The translations under genes were made by a program, and so were the position numbers. The notes under the pieces were generated by a model, which saw only the letters and a list, made by a program, of their open reading frames with translations, had not been told where the DNA came from and made no database searches. From Monodelphis domestica (taxonomy: Eukaryota > Chordata > Mammalia > Didelphimorphia > Didelphidae), in the NCBI RefSeq assembly GCF_027887165.1, contig NC_077232.1, positions 79,373,483 through 79,437,482 of the forward strand: 64,000 nucleotides of DNA, in the 5' to 3' direction. Shown piece after piece: positions 12,248-24,109 of the stretch (within the stretch, counting starts at the first letter, position 1; every line of letters begins with the position of its first letter).

Positions 12248-14016
12248 TTACCTTGATATTTTTACAGATCCATGAATGTGTGAGTGTCCTGGGAAGTAAA
12301 GGTGAAAAAAAATTGGGAAAGGCAATTTGGATCCACATTTGGGAGGACCTTAAATACCAGGGTTCCAGAACCAGGATTCAAATCCTGCCTCTGACCACTT
12401 AGCAACAGGGTGATATTGAGGAAGCCACTTTACTTCTCTAGGCTTTCGCTGGCTCATCTATAAAATGAGGAGTTGGACCAGCTGGTCTTTGAGAACCCTT
12501 ATGGCATCTAGCTCTATTATTCTGATGTCTCACAGTGGTGAACCTGGGCATTTGAAGTTTCTGCCAGTGGAGCTAAAGCTCTGGCTAGTTCTACCTAGTT
12601 ACAAAGTCCTAGTGGCCAAAGTGATTTTCCTAAAGTACTAGGCAGGCGATGCTACTCACCTCCTCAGTAATGTCCAGTGACTCCCTATTACATCCAGGAT
12701 CAAATATAAAATCCTATGGCATTTAGAGCCTTCGCCTTTTATTATACATTACTCCACTCACCCCATGATAGTCTTGGAGCCATTGCGTTTGCTGATGGCC
12801 ATGCCTAGCATGCACTCCTTTCTCCCCTCTGCCTCCTGGAATCCTTGGGCCTTCAAAGTGGAGCTCAAGTTCAGCCACTGACTGAATCCCTTTCCATTTT
12901 CCCTAATTGCTAATGCTTCCTCTGCCCTCCTGTCTCAAATTACCTCTTATTTACTGTGTGTACTTCCAGGTGTACACCTAGCAGGTTTATGGTAGTAAAG
13001 ATTTGAAGGGCCCTCATGGAGCAGACTTGTTCTGCTTGGTTCCAGACTAAGCAAGACTAAGAACAGTGAAGGAGTAGAATACGCAATGAAGCAAATAAAA
13101 GAAAAGAAGAGTTAGCATTTGGTGGAATGGGTTACTTCAGAAAGCAGTGAGTGGGCTTTTTCTCACCAGAGGTCTTCAGATAAAGGCTGGATGAAAACTG
13201 GCTGAGAAACAAGAGGGGGATTCTTGGTCAGGGAGAAGTTTCTGCGGTTCTTATGTTCCGTGGTTTAGATCATAGAGATCATCAAGTTCAACTCATCCAT
13301 TTTAAAGATAAGAAAGCTCAAGACCCATTTCTGTAGGCCTTTAATGAAGAATGATGTAGAATCCCTTCTGGGGCAGCTCCTATTGCTGGTACTCTGTGGG
13401 TCTGCACTTCTAAAGCTATAGCTTCAGAGCCCCCTCCAGTGGGTTTGCCTTTAATAGTCAGCCAATAGACACAGTTAGCTCAAAGCAAAGGCGTTTATTG
13501 AAATGGCATATAAATAGTTACTATAAAACATTTCATCTTTAAGGGTGTACTGTCCCACAAATACCCCAGCTTGGGTTGGCAGCGTAACTTTGTGCTTAGA
13601 ACTTAGAACACTCTAAGGGAACATAATATTAATGTCTCTGGCACTTAGGACTCTGAGGGCTTTCTTTATGCAGCTCCTTTCTAGGTACCTTGTGATAACT
13701 GGATAATTTTTGTGAGAGAATTAAATCCAGTTCATGATGACTATTCAATGTTGGATACATTTCTTGGAAAAATAAATTTGTAATTATTGCTATGAATCTG
13801 ACAACCATCAACAAAAATGAATATTTCCATATTCAAAAAAGGCAAAAAAGAGAAGATTGCATATGAAACCATGTATTTATTATGCACAACTTTCATCTAA
13901 AGATATTATATTAATTTATTAAATTTATATATTATAATTATATTATATTATATACTAAATATATTAAATTTCATATGATAGTACCAATATGCCCTTGATT
14001 GTCTGTATCTTTTTCT

Positions 14017-14211
14017 TAAAAAACAAAACAAAACAGCCTTAACTTCTGTCTTAGAATCATTATAAGTATCAATTCCAAGACATACAAGTGGGAAGGAGTG
14101 GGCAACTGGGGTTAAATGGCTTGCTCAGGGTCACACATCTAGGAAGTGTCTGAGGCCAGATTTGAACTCAAATTCAGATCTGGCTCTGTCCACTGAGCCA
14201 CCTAGGTGCCC
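14017..14211 (-). repeat. tRNA-derived marsupial SINE, RTE-like tail
   Basis: A - strand copy starting with an A-rich/C-interrupted tail complement (CTTAACTTCTGTCTTAGAATC) and ending at CACCTAGGTGCCCC. The flanks GTATCTTTTTCTT and GTATCGCTTTCTT look like a 13-bp target duplication with two mismatches. Confidence 0.78.
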
Positions 14212-14864
14212 CAGTATCGCTTTCTTTTGAAGAATTTCCTTCTCTGTCTCTTAAAATGTTTATTTGGAGCTCCGTTTCTTTTTTATTTGTACATCATTCT
14301 CACCCCCTCACTTTTTCCTCCTCCTAGCAAAAGTCCTTCATGCAGTGAATAAGCATACCCATTGAAGACAAATCTGTGTTATACTGGTTATGTCTGAGAA
14401 CATAAGTCCCATTTTGCACTTGTCCATCACCAGACCACCAACAGTTGGGAAGCATAACTTATTCCTAATCTGACTGTAATGAAGCAATGGCCCTTTGCTT
14501 GGGAATCACAAACATTTGGGGTTCAGGGGTTCCTAATTTTTTAAACTAGCTCCTGTGGGCAAGGAAAAGTACAGAGGTAATTGATTTCCTAGGAGGGAGT
14601 TCATTGGCCCTTCTAGTAGCTCAACTCTTTTCTTGACCTTTTTCATATGTAAATGAGCTATGCCAAGCTCTCATCCTTAACAGCCACAAATGAGGCTACT
14701 GAAATTTGTATTTAAAGTCCTTTACAGCATCCATGATGATTCAAAAGGTGTATTATCTTTTACTTGGGCCACAGTTTTCTCATCTGTAAGGTGAAGGTGA
14801 TGGCTGATATCATCAGGATGATAGTGATGCCTACTGCCTGCAGAACTGTTATTTAAAGAGTGTC

Positions 14865-15108
14865 AACGAGATGGTGCAGTGGATAGAGTGCCAGATCCTG
14901 GAGTCAGAGAAGACTCACCTTCCTGAGTTCAAATTCTGCCTCAGATACTTACTATTTGTGTGATCCTGGGCAAGTCACTTAATCCTGTTTGCCTCAGTTC
15001 CTCATTTATATAATGAGCTGGAGAAGGAAATAGAAAACCACTCCAATATTTTATCAAGAAAACCCCTCATGAGGCCACATAGAGTCAGACATGACTTAAA
15101 AACAACAG
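14865..15108 (+). repeat. tRNA-derived SINE with Bov-B-like tail (Mar1-like)
   Basis: The head GTGCAGTGGATAGAGTGCC and B-box region TTCAAATTCTGCCTCAG are tRNA-like. The middle CTGGGCAAGTCACTTAA is shared with other marsupial SINEs. The tail GGAGAAGGAAATAGAAAACC ... GTCAGACATGACTT closely resembles the 3' end of Bov-B/RTE LINEs. This is the Mar1-type CORE-SINE with a Bov-B tail as I recall it from the literature. Confidence 0.75.
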
Positions 15109-15389
15109 CCTCTTAGAGAACAGGGTTCATGACTTGCTCTCCCTTGTGACACCCAGCATAAGACTGAGTACACAGTAGTTTCCCTTTAAAGTTATGATGT
15201 TGAGGGTCCTATTGACCCCTATTGACTTCTTTCTCCTGGACATCCTTTCTTCTTGTGGCTTCAGTGACACTGTGCTCCTGGTGATTAGTGGTTCATCATC
15301 AGCCTGTCTTAGCTTGTTCCTCATCTTCAGATCTTGAAACATAGTCCTCCAAAGTTTTATCATCACCCCATTTCCATTCTCCCTCTATG

Positions 15390-15829
<440 letters not shown>

Positions 15830-16007
15830 ATCTGTGAGTGAGAATTGGACTAGATGACCTTTGAGGGCCCTTTCTTTTCTGGGATCCCTTGAATCCCAGT
15901 TCCATTGCTCTGTCTCTCCTTAGAAAGTCTTCAATCTGGTTCAGACCCTCGGCATCTTTTTCCTGGAGTGTTATAAAAGCCTCTGAACCAGTTTCCCTGT
16001 CTCTAAT

Positions 16008-16190
16008 CCAGGGTTTTTTTAACCTTTTTTGGTGTCATGGACCCTTTGACAGTCTGATGAAGCCTATATATTCCTTTTCTGAATCATGTTTTTAAATAAT
16101 CAAAGGGAATGCTAAACTTTATTTAGAGACAAATGAAAATAAAGATGTTACTTTTTTCTCATCCAATTTCACGGACCTTTGAAATCTCTC
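16008..16190 (+). mobile_element. hAT-type MITE fragment
   Basis: Begins CCAGGGTTTTTTTAACC, then GGTGTCATGGACCCTTTGAC and AGTCTGATGAAGCCTATA, the same left end and order as the hAT-like family represented at 27119-27298. The right terminal repeat is not recognisable. Confidence 0.6.
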
Positions 16191-16909
16191 TGAATCCTTT
16201 TTCTGGCCTCTTTCCTCACCAGTCTATCCTTCATGCAGTGTCAAAATAACCTTTCTTGTGTGTGTGCAGGTCTGACTCTGTCCCTTTCCTGCTCAAAACC
16301 TTTCAAGAGCTCTTCATTGCTCAGAGGATAAAGTACAGACTCCTTGGCCTGTCATTTAAGGTCAACAGTCTGGATCGAAGAAAGCTTTCTATTCTGATTT
16401 CATGTACGCTATTTTCTAGCTAGATTGGCTGTTTCCCAAACTCAACAGGCCATTGTCCCTTCCAGTTTCCTCTTCTTTAAAATGAGATCTCACCCAGCTG
16501 TAGTATTCTGGGTTCTCAGGTCCCTTCCAGCTGATATTCTCTGTTTTGAGGTTCCTTTTATCTCTGGCATTCAAAGCCCTATGTTCTGAGGTCTGTGATA
16601 ATTCTTGACATCCTATGCTCTGAGGCCCTTCCTAGATTTCATTCAGTGCTTTCAGTTCCCATCCAGCTCTGATATTCTTTAGATTAAGGTTCCTTCCAGC
16701 TCTGACATTTCATGGTTTTCTTTCATATATGCAGATGTCTCCTCTTCCTCACCCCCCACCAACTTGCCATTCTTTTCCACTACTCACTTGGCTACACTGC
16801 CTCAAACATATTTTACACATGAAGCGCACACACTTTGGAGATGCGATTCTCCTCAAATACTTTTTTTAAATAAGAAAGATCACAAAGAAAATAGATGCCT
16901 AGATAGTAT

Positions 16910-17149
16910 GAAGGCAGCTAGTTGACTCAGTGGTTATAGTTTTGGGTCTGGAGTCAAGAAGACTTTGGTTCAAATATGGCCTCAGATACTTATTAGCTGT
17001 GTGATCTGGGGGGAAGTCACTTAGCCCTGTTGGTCTGTTTTCTTATCTGTAAAATAATCTGGAGAAGGAAATGGCAAACCACTCTAGTATCTTTGCCAAG
17101 AAGATCCCAAATGGGGTCATGAAGAGTTGGACTAAAACAACTGAACAAC
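16910..17149 (+). repeat. tRNA-derived SINE with Bov-B-like tail (Mar1-like)
   Basis: A full-length copy with the tail GGAGAAGGAAATGGCAAACC, ATCTTTGCCAAGAAGATCCC, and GGGGTCATGAAGAGTTGGAC, ending in CTGAACAAC. It is flanked by a perfect 9-bp target duplication, AGATAGTAT, at 16901-16909 and 17150-17158. Confidence 0.85.
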
Positions 17150-17317
17150 AGATAGTATCAAGTTGGCTTGGGGGCCCATTTTAAGAAGGATATTGACAAA
17201 CTGGAATGGGTCTGGAGGAATGATGAGGTCAGACCTCAGGAAGTGATGGTTGTCTTTAAGTAGTTGAAATAGCCATAATAGAGAAGAGGACTCAGTAGGG
17301 TCAAGAATGAAATCATG

Positions 17318-17485
17318 TGGCCTCAGATACTTCTTAGCTATGTGATCCTGGGCAAGTCATTTAACCCCCATTGTTTTGCCTTTATTGCTCTTCTCCCTTG
17401 GAACCACTACACAGTATTGATTCTTCACCTCACCTCATTCTCCCAGTATTGATTCTAAAACAGAAGGTAAGGACTTAAAAAAAAT
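17318..17485 (+). repeat. 5'-truncated SINE, RTE-like tail
   Basis: Starts inside the B-box region (GTGGCCTCAGATACTTC) and runs to GAAGGTAAGGACTTAAAAAA. Part of the tail is present twice: CAGTATTGATTCT occurs near 17414 and again near 17446. Flanking GAAATCATG and AAAATCATG suggest a target duplication created with the truncated copy. Confidence 0.65.
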
Positions 17486-17539
17486 AAAATCATGGTTTAT
17501 GATGTGTGAGGATTTGGAAACTACTTTTATACCCCATTT

Positions 17540-18180
17540 TGGAGAGGCCAAAAGATTGTAAGGGTTAAATGGTAGGAGTTTGACAAAAATGAGAACAGTT
17601 GAATAAAACTCTTAGTTTGATTTGAGAAGTATAGATAGAAAATAGGATGAAAGAGAAATTATTATTCCGATAGCCTATGGTTATACCTAAATTTTCTACT
17701 ATACTAAAATTTCTAAAACCCTACTTCTAACCGTCTTCTGAGGACAGGTTCTTCTTACCTGGCCAGACCAGGCCTATCTAACCTACACTATCTAAAATTG
17801 ATTCACTAACTACCTATCTTACACTAATAAATCAACAGCCACCACCCATGACCTCCTTAAATAAGGTTTTATCCTCCAATTGACAGTAGTAACTGCTAGT
17901 AGCCCCTTGCCTCAGAGACAGATCTCCTCCTCTCTCAAGATCCAAAGGCAAAAGACTCCAACTGCCCATTGCCAGCAGCAGAGACAGTGGCAGACCTCCT
18001 GCTCTCAAGAGATCCAGAGGCAAAAGACCTAACTGCCCACTTCCTTATCTTTCTCCTTGTCTCCTTGGTAACAGAATCTTTAGTTCTAACTCACTGGCCC
18101 CTGTCAATTCTGCTCTACTTAGAAATCCTGCACTCATGCCTCTTAAAGAGATAGAGGAAGAGATTAAGAAAATCTTTTAA
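17540..18180. repeat. Unclassified sequence with a 66-bp tandem duplication
   Basis: Two copies of a 66-bp unit, 17913-17978 and 17979-18044, share CAGAGACAG, CTCTCAAGA and GGCAAAAGAC with diverged bases between. The surrounding text has an AATAAA near 17828 and the general look of an LTR, but I cannot name a family. It is equally possible that this is unique DNA with a local duplication. Confidence 0.35.
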
Positions 18181-19146
18181 CAAGATACAGTGGAAAGATC
18201 ACTGGATTTAAAATCATAGGATCTGGGTTCAAATTCTATCTCTGATACTATTTGAGAGACCTTAGGCAAGTAAGTTAACTTTTCTGAGACTCAGTTTTAG
18301 TTTCATAGATTCAGAACTGGAAGGGACTTTAGAGATCATTTAGTCTAATCCTCTCATTTTACATATGACTAATCAACAACCAAAAGGTCAGTCAATAAAC
18401 ATTTATTATGGGCCTACTATGTGTCAGACACTGTGCTGAACACTGAAAAAGTAACCTTGTTCAAGGATATATAGAGAATAAGTAGAAGAGGCAAGATTTG
18501 AACCCAGGTCCTCTCACTTGAAATTGTACACCTTATTCAGGATATTCTTCTTGGGCCCAAGCAGAAGAACTAGGAACAACAATAGTAAATTACAGGGAGG
18601 TAGATTTTAGGTTGTTATAAGAAAACATGTTCCCATCTGTTGAAGCTATTCAGAATTGGAAGAGGCAGTAAGCAGCTCTTTAATGGAGGTCCTCAAGCTG
18701 TGTCTGGATGACTAAGGACTCTTTCAGCTCCCAGGCTACAATCTTGTGTTCCTTCTCATTAGGGGAGCTGCTGCATCCTTGCTCAGGGAGGATTTGAACT
18801 AGACGATGTCTGAGGTCCTTTGGCATTTTCTTGGACTCTCCCTCACCCTTGTCTCTTGGATATAAATCCAAGCAGAACTAATGTTTGCTCCCTGCTTTCC
18901 CACCACTCCACTACTCAAAGGTGGAGGAGGTACCCTCTGGGATAATGCTTTAGTCAAGACAGCATAAGACTGGGAATTCTACCTGGGTTCTGAGTCCCTT
19001 GAAGCACTGCTACCAACTCATCATGAGGGCCACTGGGGAGATGCCTCCCTCTTCTGCTTTGTCAGCCTCATGAGGCTGAGATTCAGTGTCCAGTGGGGAG
19101 AGTCTTCTTAACTCTGACATTTTGGGGCTCTCTCTGTTTCCTCCAG

Positions 19147-19235
19147 GCCGGCCTTGTGTGGATTGCCATGCTTTTGAGTTCATGCAGAGAGCCCTCCAGG
19201 ACTTGAAGAAGACTGCCTACAGCCTCGACACGCGG
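19147..19235 (+). CDS. NICOL1: NICOL1 coding exon 2 (conserved core)
   Basis: Encodes the end of Ser44 and residues 45-73. The peptide RPCVDCHAFEFMQRALQDL is nearly identical to the human C4orf48 core as I recall it; a Lys-Lys pair follows (residues 64-65), then TAYSLDTR. Two of the four mature cysteines (Cys47, Cys50) are here in a CxxC arrangement. The acceptor is CCTCCAG|GCCGG and the donor CGG|GTGAGT, leaving phase 0. The 89-nt exon is the most constrained part of the gene and carries the helix-forming segment that should contact the partner. Confidence 0.94.
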
Positions 19236-20663
19236 GTGAGTGTCTGCAGAATGAAATCCTGGCTTGTGTTGGGTGAGGGTGCTAAAAGTACTTTTCCGCC
19301 TTTCCCTTGCTGAGGTTGAGAGGTATAGTGAAAAAGGCCTGGGGTTCAGGATTAGGGGAGCTGATTTCAAATGCTCTCTCTGTCACTTGCAGCCCAGATG
19401 ATCTTAGGGAAGGCAGCCCATCTCTTTGGATCTCAGTTTCTTCATCTGTAAAGCAAAGGATTGGGCTAGATGGCCTCTAAGGTTCCTCCAGCTCTCTATC
19501 TATGATCTTTTGACTAGAGTGCTTTTAATTTTTATTCTTGTTATTGCTGTTGTCAATACTGATAACTAACACATATATAGAGCTTTATTTTTATTATTGT
19601 TCTTTATAATATGAATAACTATAGCATTTTCATAGGCTTTTAAGGTTTGCACAGTGCTTTAAATAGGGGATCTCATTTGATCCTCACAATAGCCCTGAGA
19701 AGTAGATGCTATTATCTCCATTTTATAGATGAAGAAACTGAGGCTGAGAGAAATGAGACTTGCCTGGGGCTTCACAGCTAGATACACAACAAAGGCAGGA
19801 TTTGAACTCACATCTTCCTAACTGTAGATCCAAACCCCTTCTGTACTATGCATCATGGTGTCTCTCTGGGTAGGAGAAGGTACACAGGAAACACTGAAGG
19901 AAAATAGTGTTAAGACTTCACTAAAAATAGAAAGGAAGATGTAACATTTGAGCGTGGAGGGATCAGAGCTAGAAAGTACCTCCAAGATGGAATCCAAGCT
20001 TTTTGTTTTACAGAGGAGGAAACTAAGGCACAGAGTCAGTCAGTAAGCATTTATTAGGTGTCCGTTATGTGCCATGCCCTGTGCTAAGAAGCAGTGAGGA
20101 TCTGAAGAAAGGCAAAAACATGGTGTCTATCCTCCAGATACTCACATTCTAGTGGGGGAAACAACATGCATACCAGGATGCACTTTCAATATACAAACAG
20201 TGGGAATGATGGTCATCTTAGAGAATGGGGTGAGCAAATGACTTGCCTTGGGTCACATAGTTTAGGGCAAAACTGGAATTAGAAACCAGCTCTCCTGGCT
20301 CCCAGTTCAGAGCTGCTTCTATTATGCTGTGCTGCCTATACTGAGTCTGTAAAACTATCAGATTGTAGGAGTTGAGAGAGAAATCATCATCAGAGCTCAC
20401 ATTGTTATAACACTATGAGGTGAACCAAGTATTTTTCTCATTCTATCTCTAGGAGTTAAGTGTTATTAGTCCCATTTTACAGATGAGAAAAGAATGTTTT
20501 AGACAAGTAATTTGCCTAAGGTCAAACAGTGAGTTAGTGTTGGAGCTTGGATTTAAGTCCTGTTCTTTTGGCTTTTAGATCCAATGATTTTATGATATAC
20601 ATAATTTAACAAGAAGAGAAATGGAAGAATATTTACCAAAAAAAAATAAAAAGCTGCCTAGAC

Positions 20664-20874
20664 CTGTGTTGGCAAATCTATGGCACACATGCTGGAGGAG
20701 GCTACTCCCTTTTTCTCTCCACACTTGCCTGAGGACATTAATCACCCGCCCCTCTACCCAGCAGCCCAATGGGAGTGCTTCCTCCCTCCCCTGTCTAGGG
20801 TAAGGTGGGGGGCTCACTTGTGGTGTGAGAGTTGTGGTTTGGGCACTCAGTCTCTAAAAGTTTCACCATCACTG
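20664..20874. mobile_element. hAT-type MITE with perfect 8-bp target duplication
   Basis: A 211-bp element flanked by GCCTAGAC at 20656-20663 and 20875-20882, the 8-bp duplication typical of hAT. The ends are imperfect inverted repeats: CTGTGTTGGCAAATCT on the left against the reverse complement of the right end, CAGTGATGGTGAAACT. Removing element and one duplication restores continuous L1 sequence (AAGCT GCCTAGAC TATCAAAGG). It has no coding capacity. It belongs to the family with GTTGGCGAACCTATGGCAC-like left ends, which I recall from marsupial DNA. Confidence 0.88.
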
Positions 20875-20923
20875 GCCTAGACTATCAAAGGTAGAAATAG
20901 AATATCTAAATAAACCCATTTTA

Positions 20924-21077
20924 TTTCTTTATTTTTAACCAATTACATGTAATAACAAATTTCCACATAAGTTTTCCAAAGTTTTATGATCCAAATTGTC
21001 TCTCTCCTTCCTTCCTCCTTCCTGGATTTGTCAAGCAATTCAATGCTGGTCATAAATGTATTAGCATACAAAACAAT
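20924..21077 (-). mobile_element. L1 3' end inserted in reverse orientation
   Basis: The sequence TTTTTAACCAATTACATGTA ... CAAGCAATTCAATGCTGG is a - strand L1 3' terminus of the kind common in marsupials. It is flanked by a 16-bp target duplication with two mismatches (AAATAAACCCATTTTA at 20908-20923; AAATAAACCTGTTTTA at 21078-21093) that lies in the host L1 ORF2 sequence. Confidence 0.75.
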
Positions 21078-22144
21078 AAATAAACCTGTTTTAGAAAAAG
21101 AAATTGAAGAAGCCATTAAGGAAAAAGCATCAGGACCAGTTGAATTTATAAGTAAATTCTACCAAACATTTAAAGATCAACTAATTCCAATATTAAATAA
21201 ATTATTTGAAATAATCTGTATAGAAGTAGTTTTACTAAACACCTTTTTTTGTGTGAAACGAATATGGTTTTTACTCAAGAAGAACAAAAACAGAAAGAAA
21301 ATTATAGATCCATCTCATTAATGAATATGATTGCAAAAATCCTAAATAAAACACTAGCTACGAGACTTCAACAATGTATAACAAAGATTATACATTGTCA
21401 TCAAGTAGAATTTATACTTGGAATGCAGGGATGGTTTACTATTAGGAAAATTACCAACATAATTGATTAGATCAGTAACAAAAGTAGCAAAAAACCATAC
21501 AATTATATCAATAGATACAGAAAAAATGGCACAATACAATGCTCATTCCTATTAAAAACACTGAAAAGCATAGGTATATATAATGGAATTTTCCTTAAAA
21601 TGATAAGAAGTGTGTACCTAAAACCGTCAGCATGTATTGTCTGTAATAGGATGAAGCTAGAAGAAGCTAGAAGCCTTCCCAGTAAAATCAGGAGTGAAGC
21701 AAGGATGCCCATCATCACCAATATTATTTAACATAGTATTAGAAATGCTAGCAATAGCAATAAGAGAAGAAAAAGAAATGGAAGGAATCAGAATGGGCAA
21801 AGAGGTAATAAGACTATCTCTGTTTGCAGATGATATAATGGTATATGTGGAAAAGCCTAAAGATTCAACTAAAAAATTAGTTGAAACTATCAGTGGTTTT
21901 AGTAATGTAGTAGGATATAAAAAACCCCACAGAAGCCATCAACATTTTTATGTATTACTAGCAAAGTCTTGTAAGAAGAGCTAGAAAGAGACGCTCTATT
22001 TAAAATAACCACAGATAGAATAAAATCCCTGGGAGTACACCTGCCAAAACAAATCCAGGAACTATAACGAACGCAATTATGAAAACACTTTTTAGACATG
22101 ATCTACGTAAAAGACTTGGAAACTCTAAATTTGGGATAGGGTAG

Positions 22145-22375
22145 TTTAAGAACTGGGCTTGTGATTTTATGGGAATAAGGAGCCCTCCTCCCCCATTTGA
22201 AGAAATTCCCTCTACCAAATGCAATTCAGCAATTCTCTCAGAATTGCTGAGAGCCCCAAGAGGTTATAGGACCTGCTTGGGGTCACACGGCCAGCATGTG
22301 TCAGAGATAGGATTTAAACTGAGATCTTCTTGGCCCTAAGGCTAGATGACTATCATCTCTGCCAAAATGGTGCAT
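22145..22375 (-). repeat. MIR/CORE-SINE-like repeat with hairpin
   Basis: GGGGTCACACGGCCAGCATG and GGATTTAAACTGAGATCTTC are the reverse complement of the SINE tRNA/core part. A perfect 11-bp inverted repeat with a 3-nt loop (22226-22236 and 22240-22250, TCAGCAATTCT/AGAATTGCTGA) occurs inside. Confidence 0.6.
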
Positions 22376-22614
22376 CAAATGTAAGCTGTTATATTACAGA
22401 AAAGGCAGTATGGTATGATTGGCAGATCTCAAGACCTAGAGGTAGGAGGCTGGTATTTAAATTCTGACTCTGCCACTAATTAGCTGTATGACCTTGGACA
22501 AATCACTTCCATTCTCTGGGGCTGGTTTCTTATTTGTAAAATGAGGGTAATGATAATTGTATAATTCTTAAGGTTATCATTAAGGAAGGGATTTTTGAAC
22601 CTGAAAGCAAGGTA

Positions 22615-24060
22615 GAAATGGAATTTATTCTTTTGATGCTTTTATAGACCACTTGTCATCCAGTGTCCTGCTTGCTCATGTCCTCCCATGAATCCATTAC
22701 AAGGTGTCCATCCAGTGGGTTGGGGTCTTCCTCTAGAACTTTAGACATTTTCTGGATATGAGTAGAGCACATGGATTGTCCATTGATTCTAATTATTTGT
22801 TTACATTTCTCTGATAATATTCCTCATGATACTGCTCTTGCACAGTGCTTATTTGGCAGTATATTAGGGCTCCCTCATGCTTGGAGTGTGTCTTTCCATT
22901 GCCCTTTGGGTAGGCTGCACCTTTAATTCTTCAAAGATTGTGTTGTTACTTGGTGTAATAATATATCATCATATTTACATCAGTGGAAGAACACTGATGT
23001 TAGAAATGTGGACTTTTGTGTCAGTGAGAACTTTGGGTTTCATTAAAAATACCGTGTAGTTTTCTAAACTCTCCTTATTCTTGTCTTCTTCTTCTTCAAT
23101 TCTGGGGCCAGTTCATTGGCCATCCATAAAATCTATTCACAATATATTTATTCACTGTTGGACTAATTCTATAGAAATCTGTCCAAAGACACACCATGGT
23201 TAGGACATTCTTCATCCACTTGGTTCTTCTGTATGGATGGTTAGACAGAACACTTTGAGAGATTATAAGTATCATTTAGGAGGCTTTGCAGAGTCCTGGG
23301 ACTGGATGAAATCAGCCCAATGTAATCTATAAACAGAAGTATATAGGGGATCTCTCTTCAATATGGACTTTCTGGCAGACATCTTCCTTCACACTAATAT
23401 GTATGAGAAGAGTATATGTCTCTGTTTTATGTTTCTCTTAATATTCATAATCAGAGGCTTATCAAAATTATTTCTGTTGTTATACATTTCTTTCTTTTTT
23501 AGACCCTTACCTTTTGTCTTAGAGTTAATACTGTGAATTGGTTCCAAGGCAGAATAATGATTAAGACTAGGCAATTGGGGGTTAAGTGGCTCCCAGGATT
23601 ACTCAGCAAGGAAGTGTCTGAGGTCAGATTTGAACCCAGCTCTCAATCCACTGAGCCATGTAGCTGCCCCCATGCTGTTTTACCTCAGTCTTGTTGGATT
23701 TGAGTGGAGCATCTTGATGGAATAGAACCTTTAAGACCAAATTTTGCTCTGTAGAATAGAATGTATTATTATAGTCAACAAATAATAAATACAGTGAGAT
23801 TTAGTATTCTTTCACCTTTCAGTAAATTGTGTGGCTATAAAGATATGATCTTCTGCAGAATAGTTTGTGGAAAGGCTGCATTTTTCCTCTTAAGATCTTT
23901 ATCAAGGATGATCTCAATATGTGAGGTGATTTTTAGAAATATTTTTTGGCTATGGAAAAGTGGGCATGCATGAGTAGATGATATTTTCTTGATTATATGC
24001 AGGTTTTTGGTGGCAATTATGTCTGTGATTTTATTCCCTCTAGGATTAGATATCCTCCCC
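22615..24060 (-). mobile_element. RTE-clade LINE, reverse transcriptase half (relic)
   Basis: On the - strand the segment near 23790-23700 reads LYLLFVDYNNTFYSTEQ, the RTE form of RT motif A (FxDYxKAFDSxE). Downstream on the - strand the text fits the RTE C-terminal region, though with stops. It is split by a SINE at 23490-23671. The element's upstream half continues at 25777-27060, beyond an inserted L1. Many stops show it is old. The assignment rests on motif recognition, not a search. Confidence 0.68.
23490..23671 (-). repeat. tRNA-derived marsupial SINE, RTE-like tail
   Basis: Tail complement AGACCCTTACCTTTTGTC, then GAATTGGTTCCAAGGCAGAA, ending with head complement GAGCCATGTAGCTGCCCC. 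It is inserted in the RTE relic. Confidence 0.8.
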
Positions 24061-24109
24061 TCTTTTAGTTACCTTGAGATAACTTAATGGGAAGGAAGGG
24101 AATTTATCT

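Larger units (their letters stand above)
20600..22120 (+). mobile_element. L1 LINE fragment (ORF2 reverse transcriptase), invaded twice
   Basis: The conceptual peptide KEIEEAIKEKASGPVEFISK (21099-21158) and the later [20 protein letters not shown] (21694-21753) are L1 reverse transcriptase segments. The catalytic motif appears as FADDI near 21824-21838. The frame is broken by several stops and shifts, so it is a relic. Two younger elements interrupt it: a hAT MITE at 20664-20874, and an L1 3' end in reverse orientation at 20924-21077. Right of about 22120 it merges into MIR-like sequence. It is separate from, or a displaced part of, the L1 at 24110-25776. Confidence 0.88.

Noticed and set aside
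21694-21984. 96-codon + frame as a host gene
   Set aside because: Contains the L1 reverse transcriptase FADD motif; part of a broken L1.
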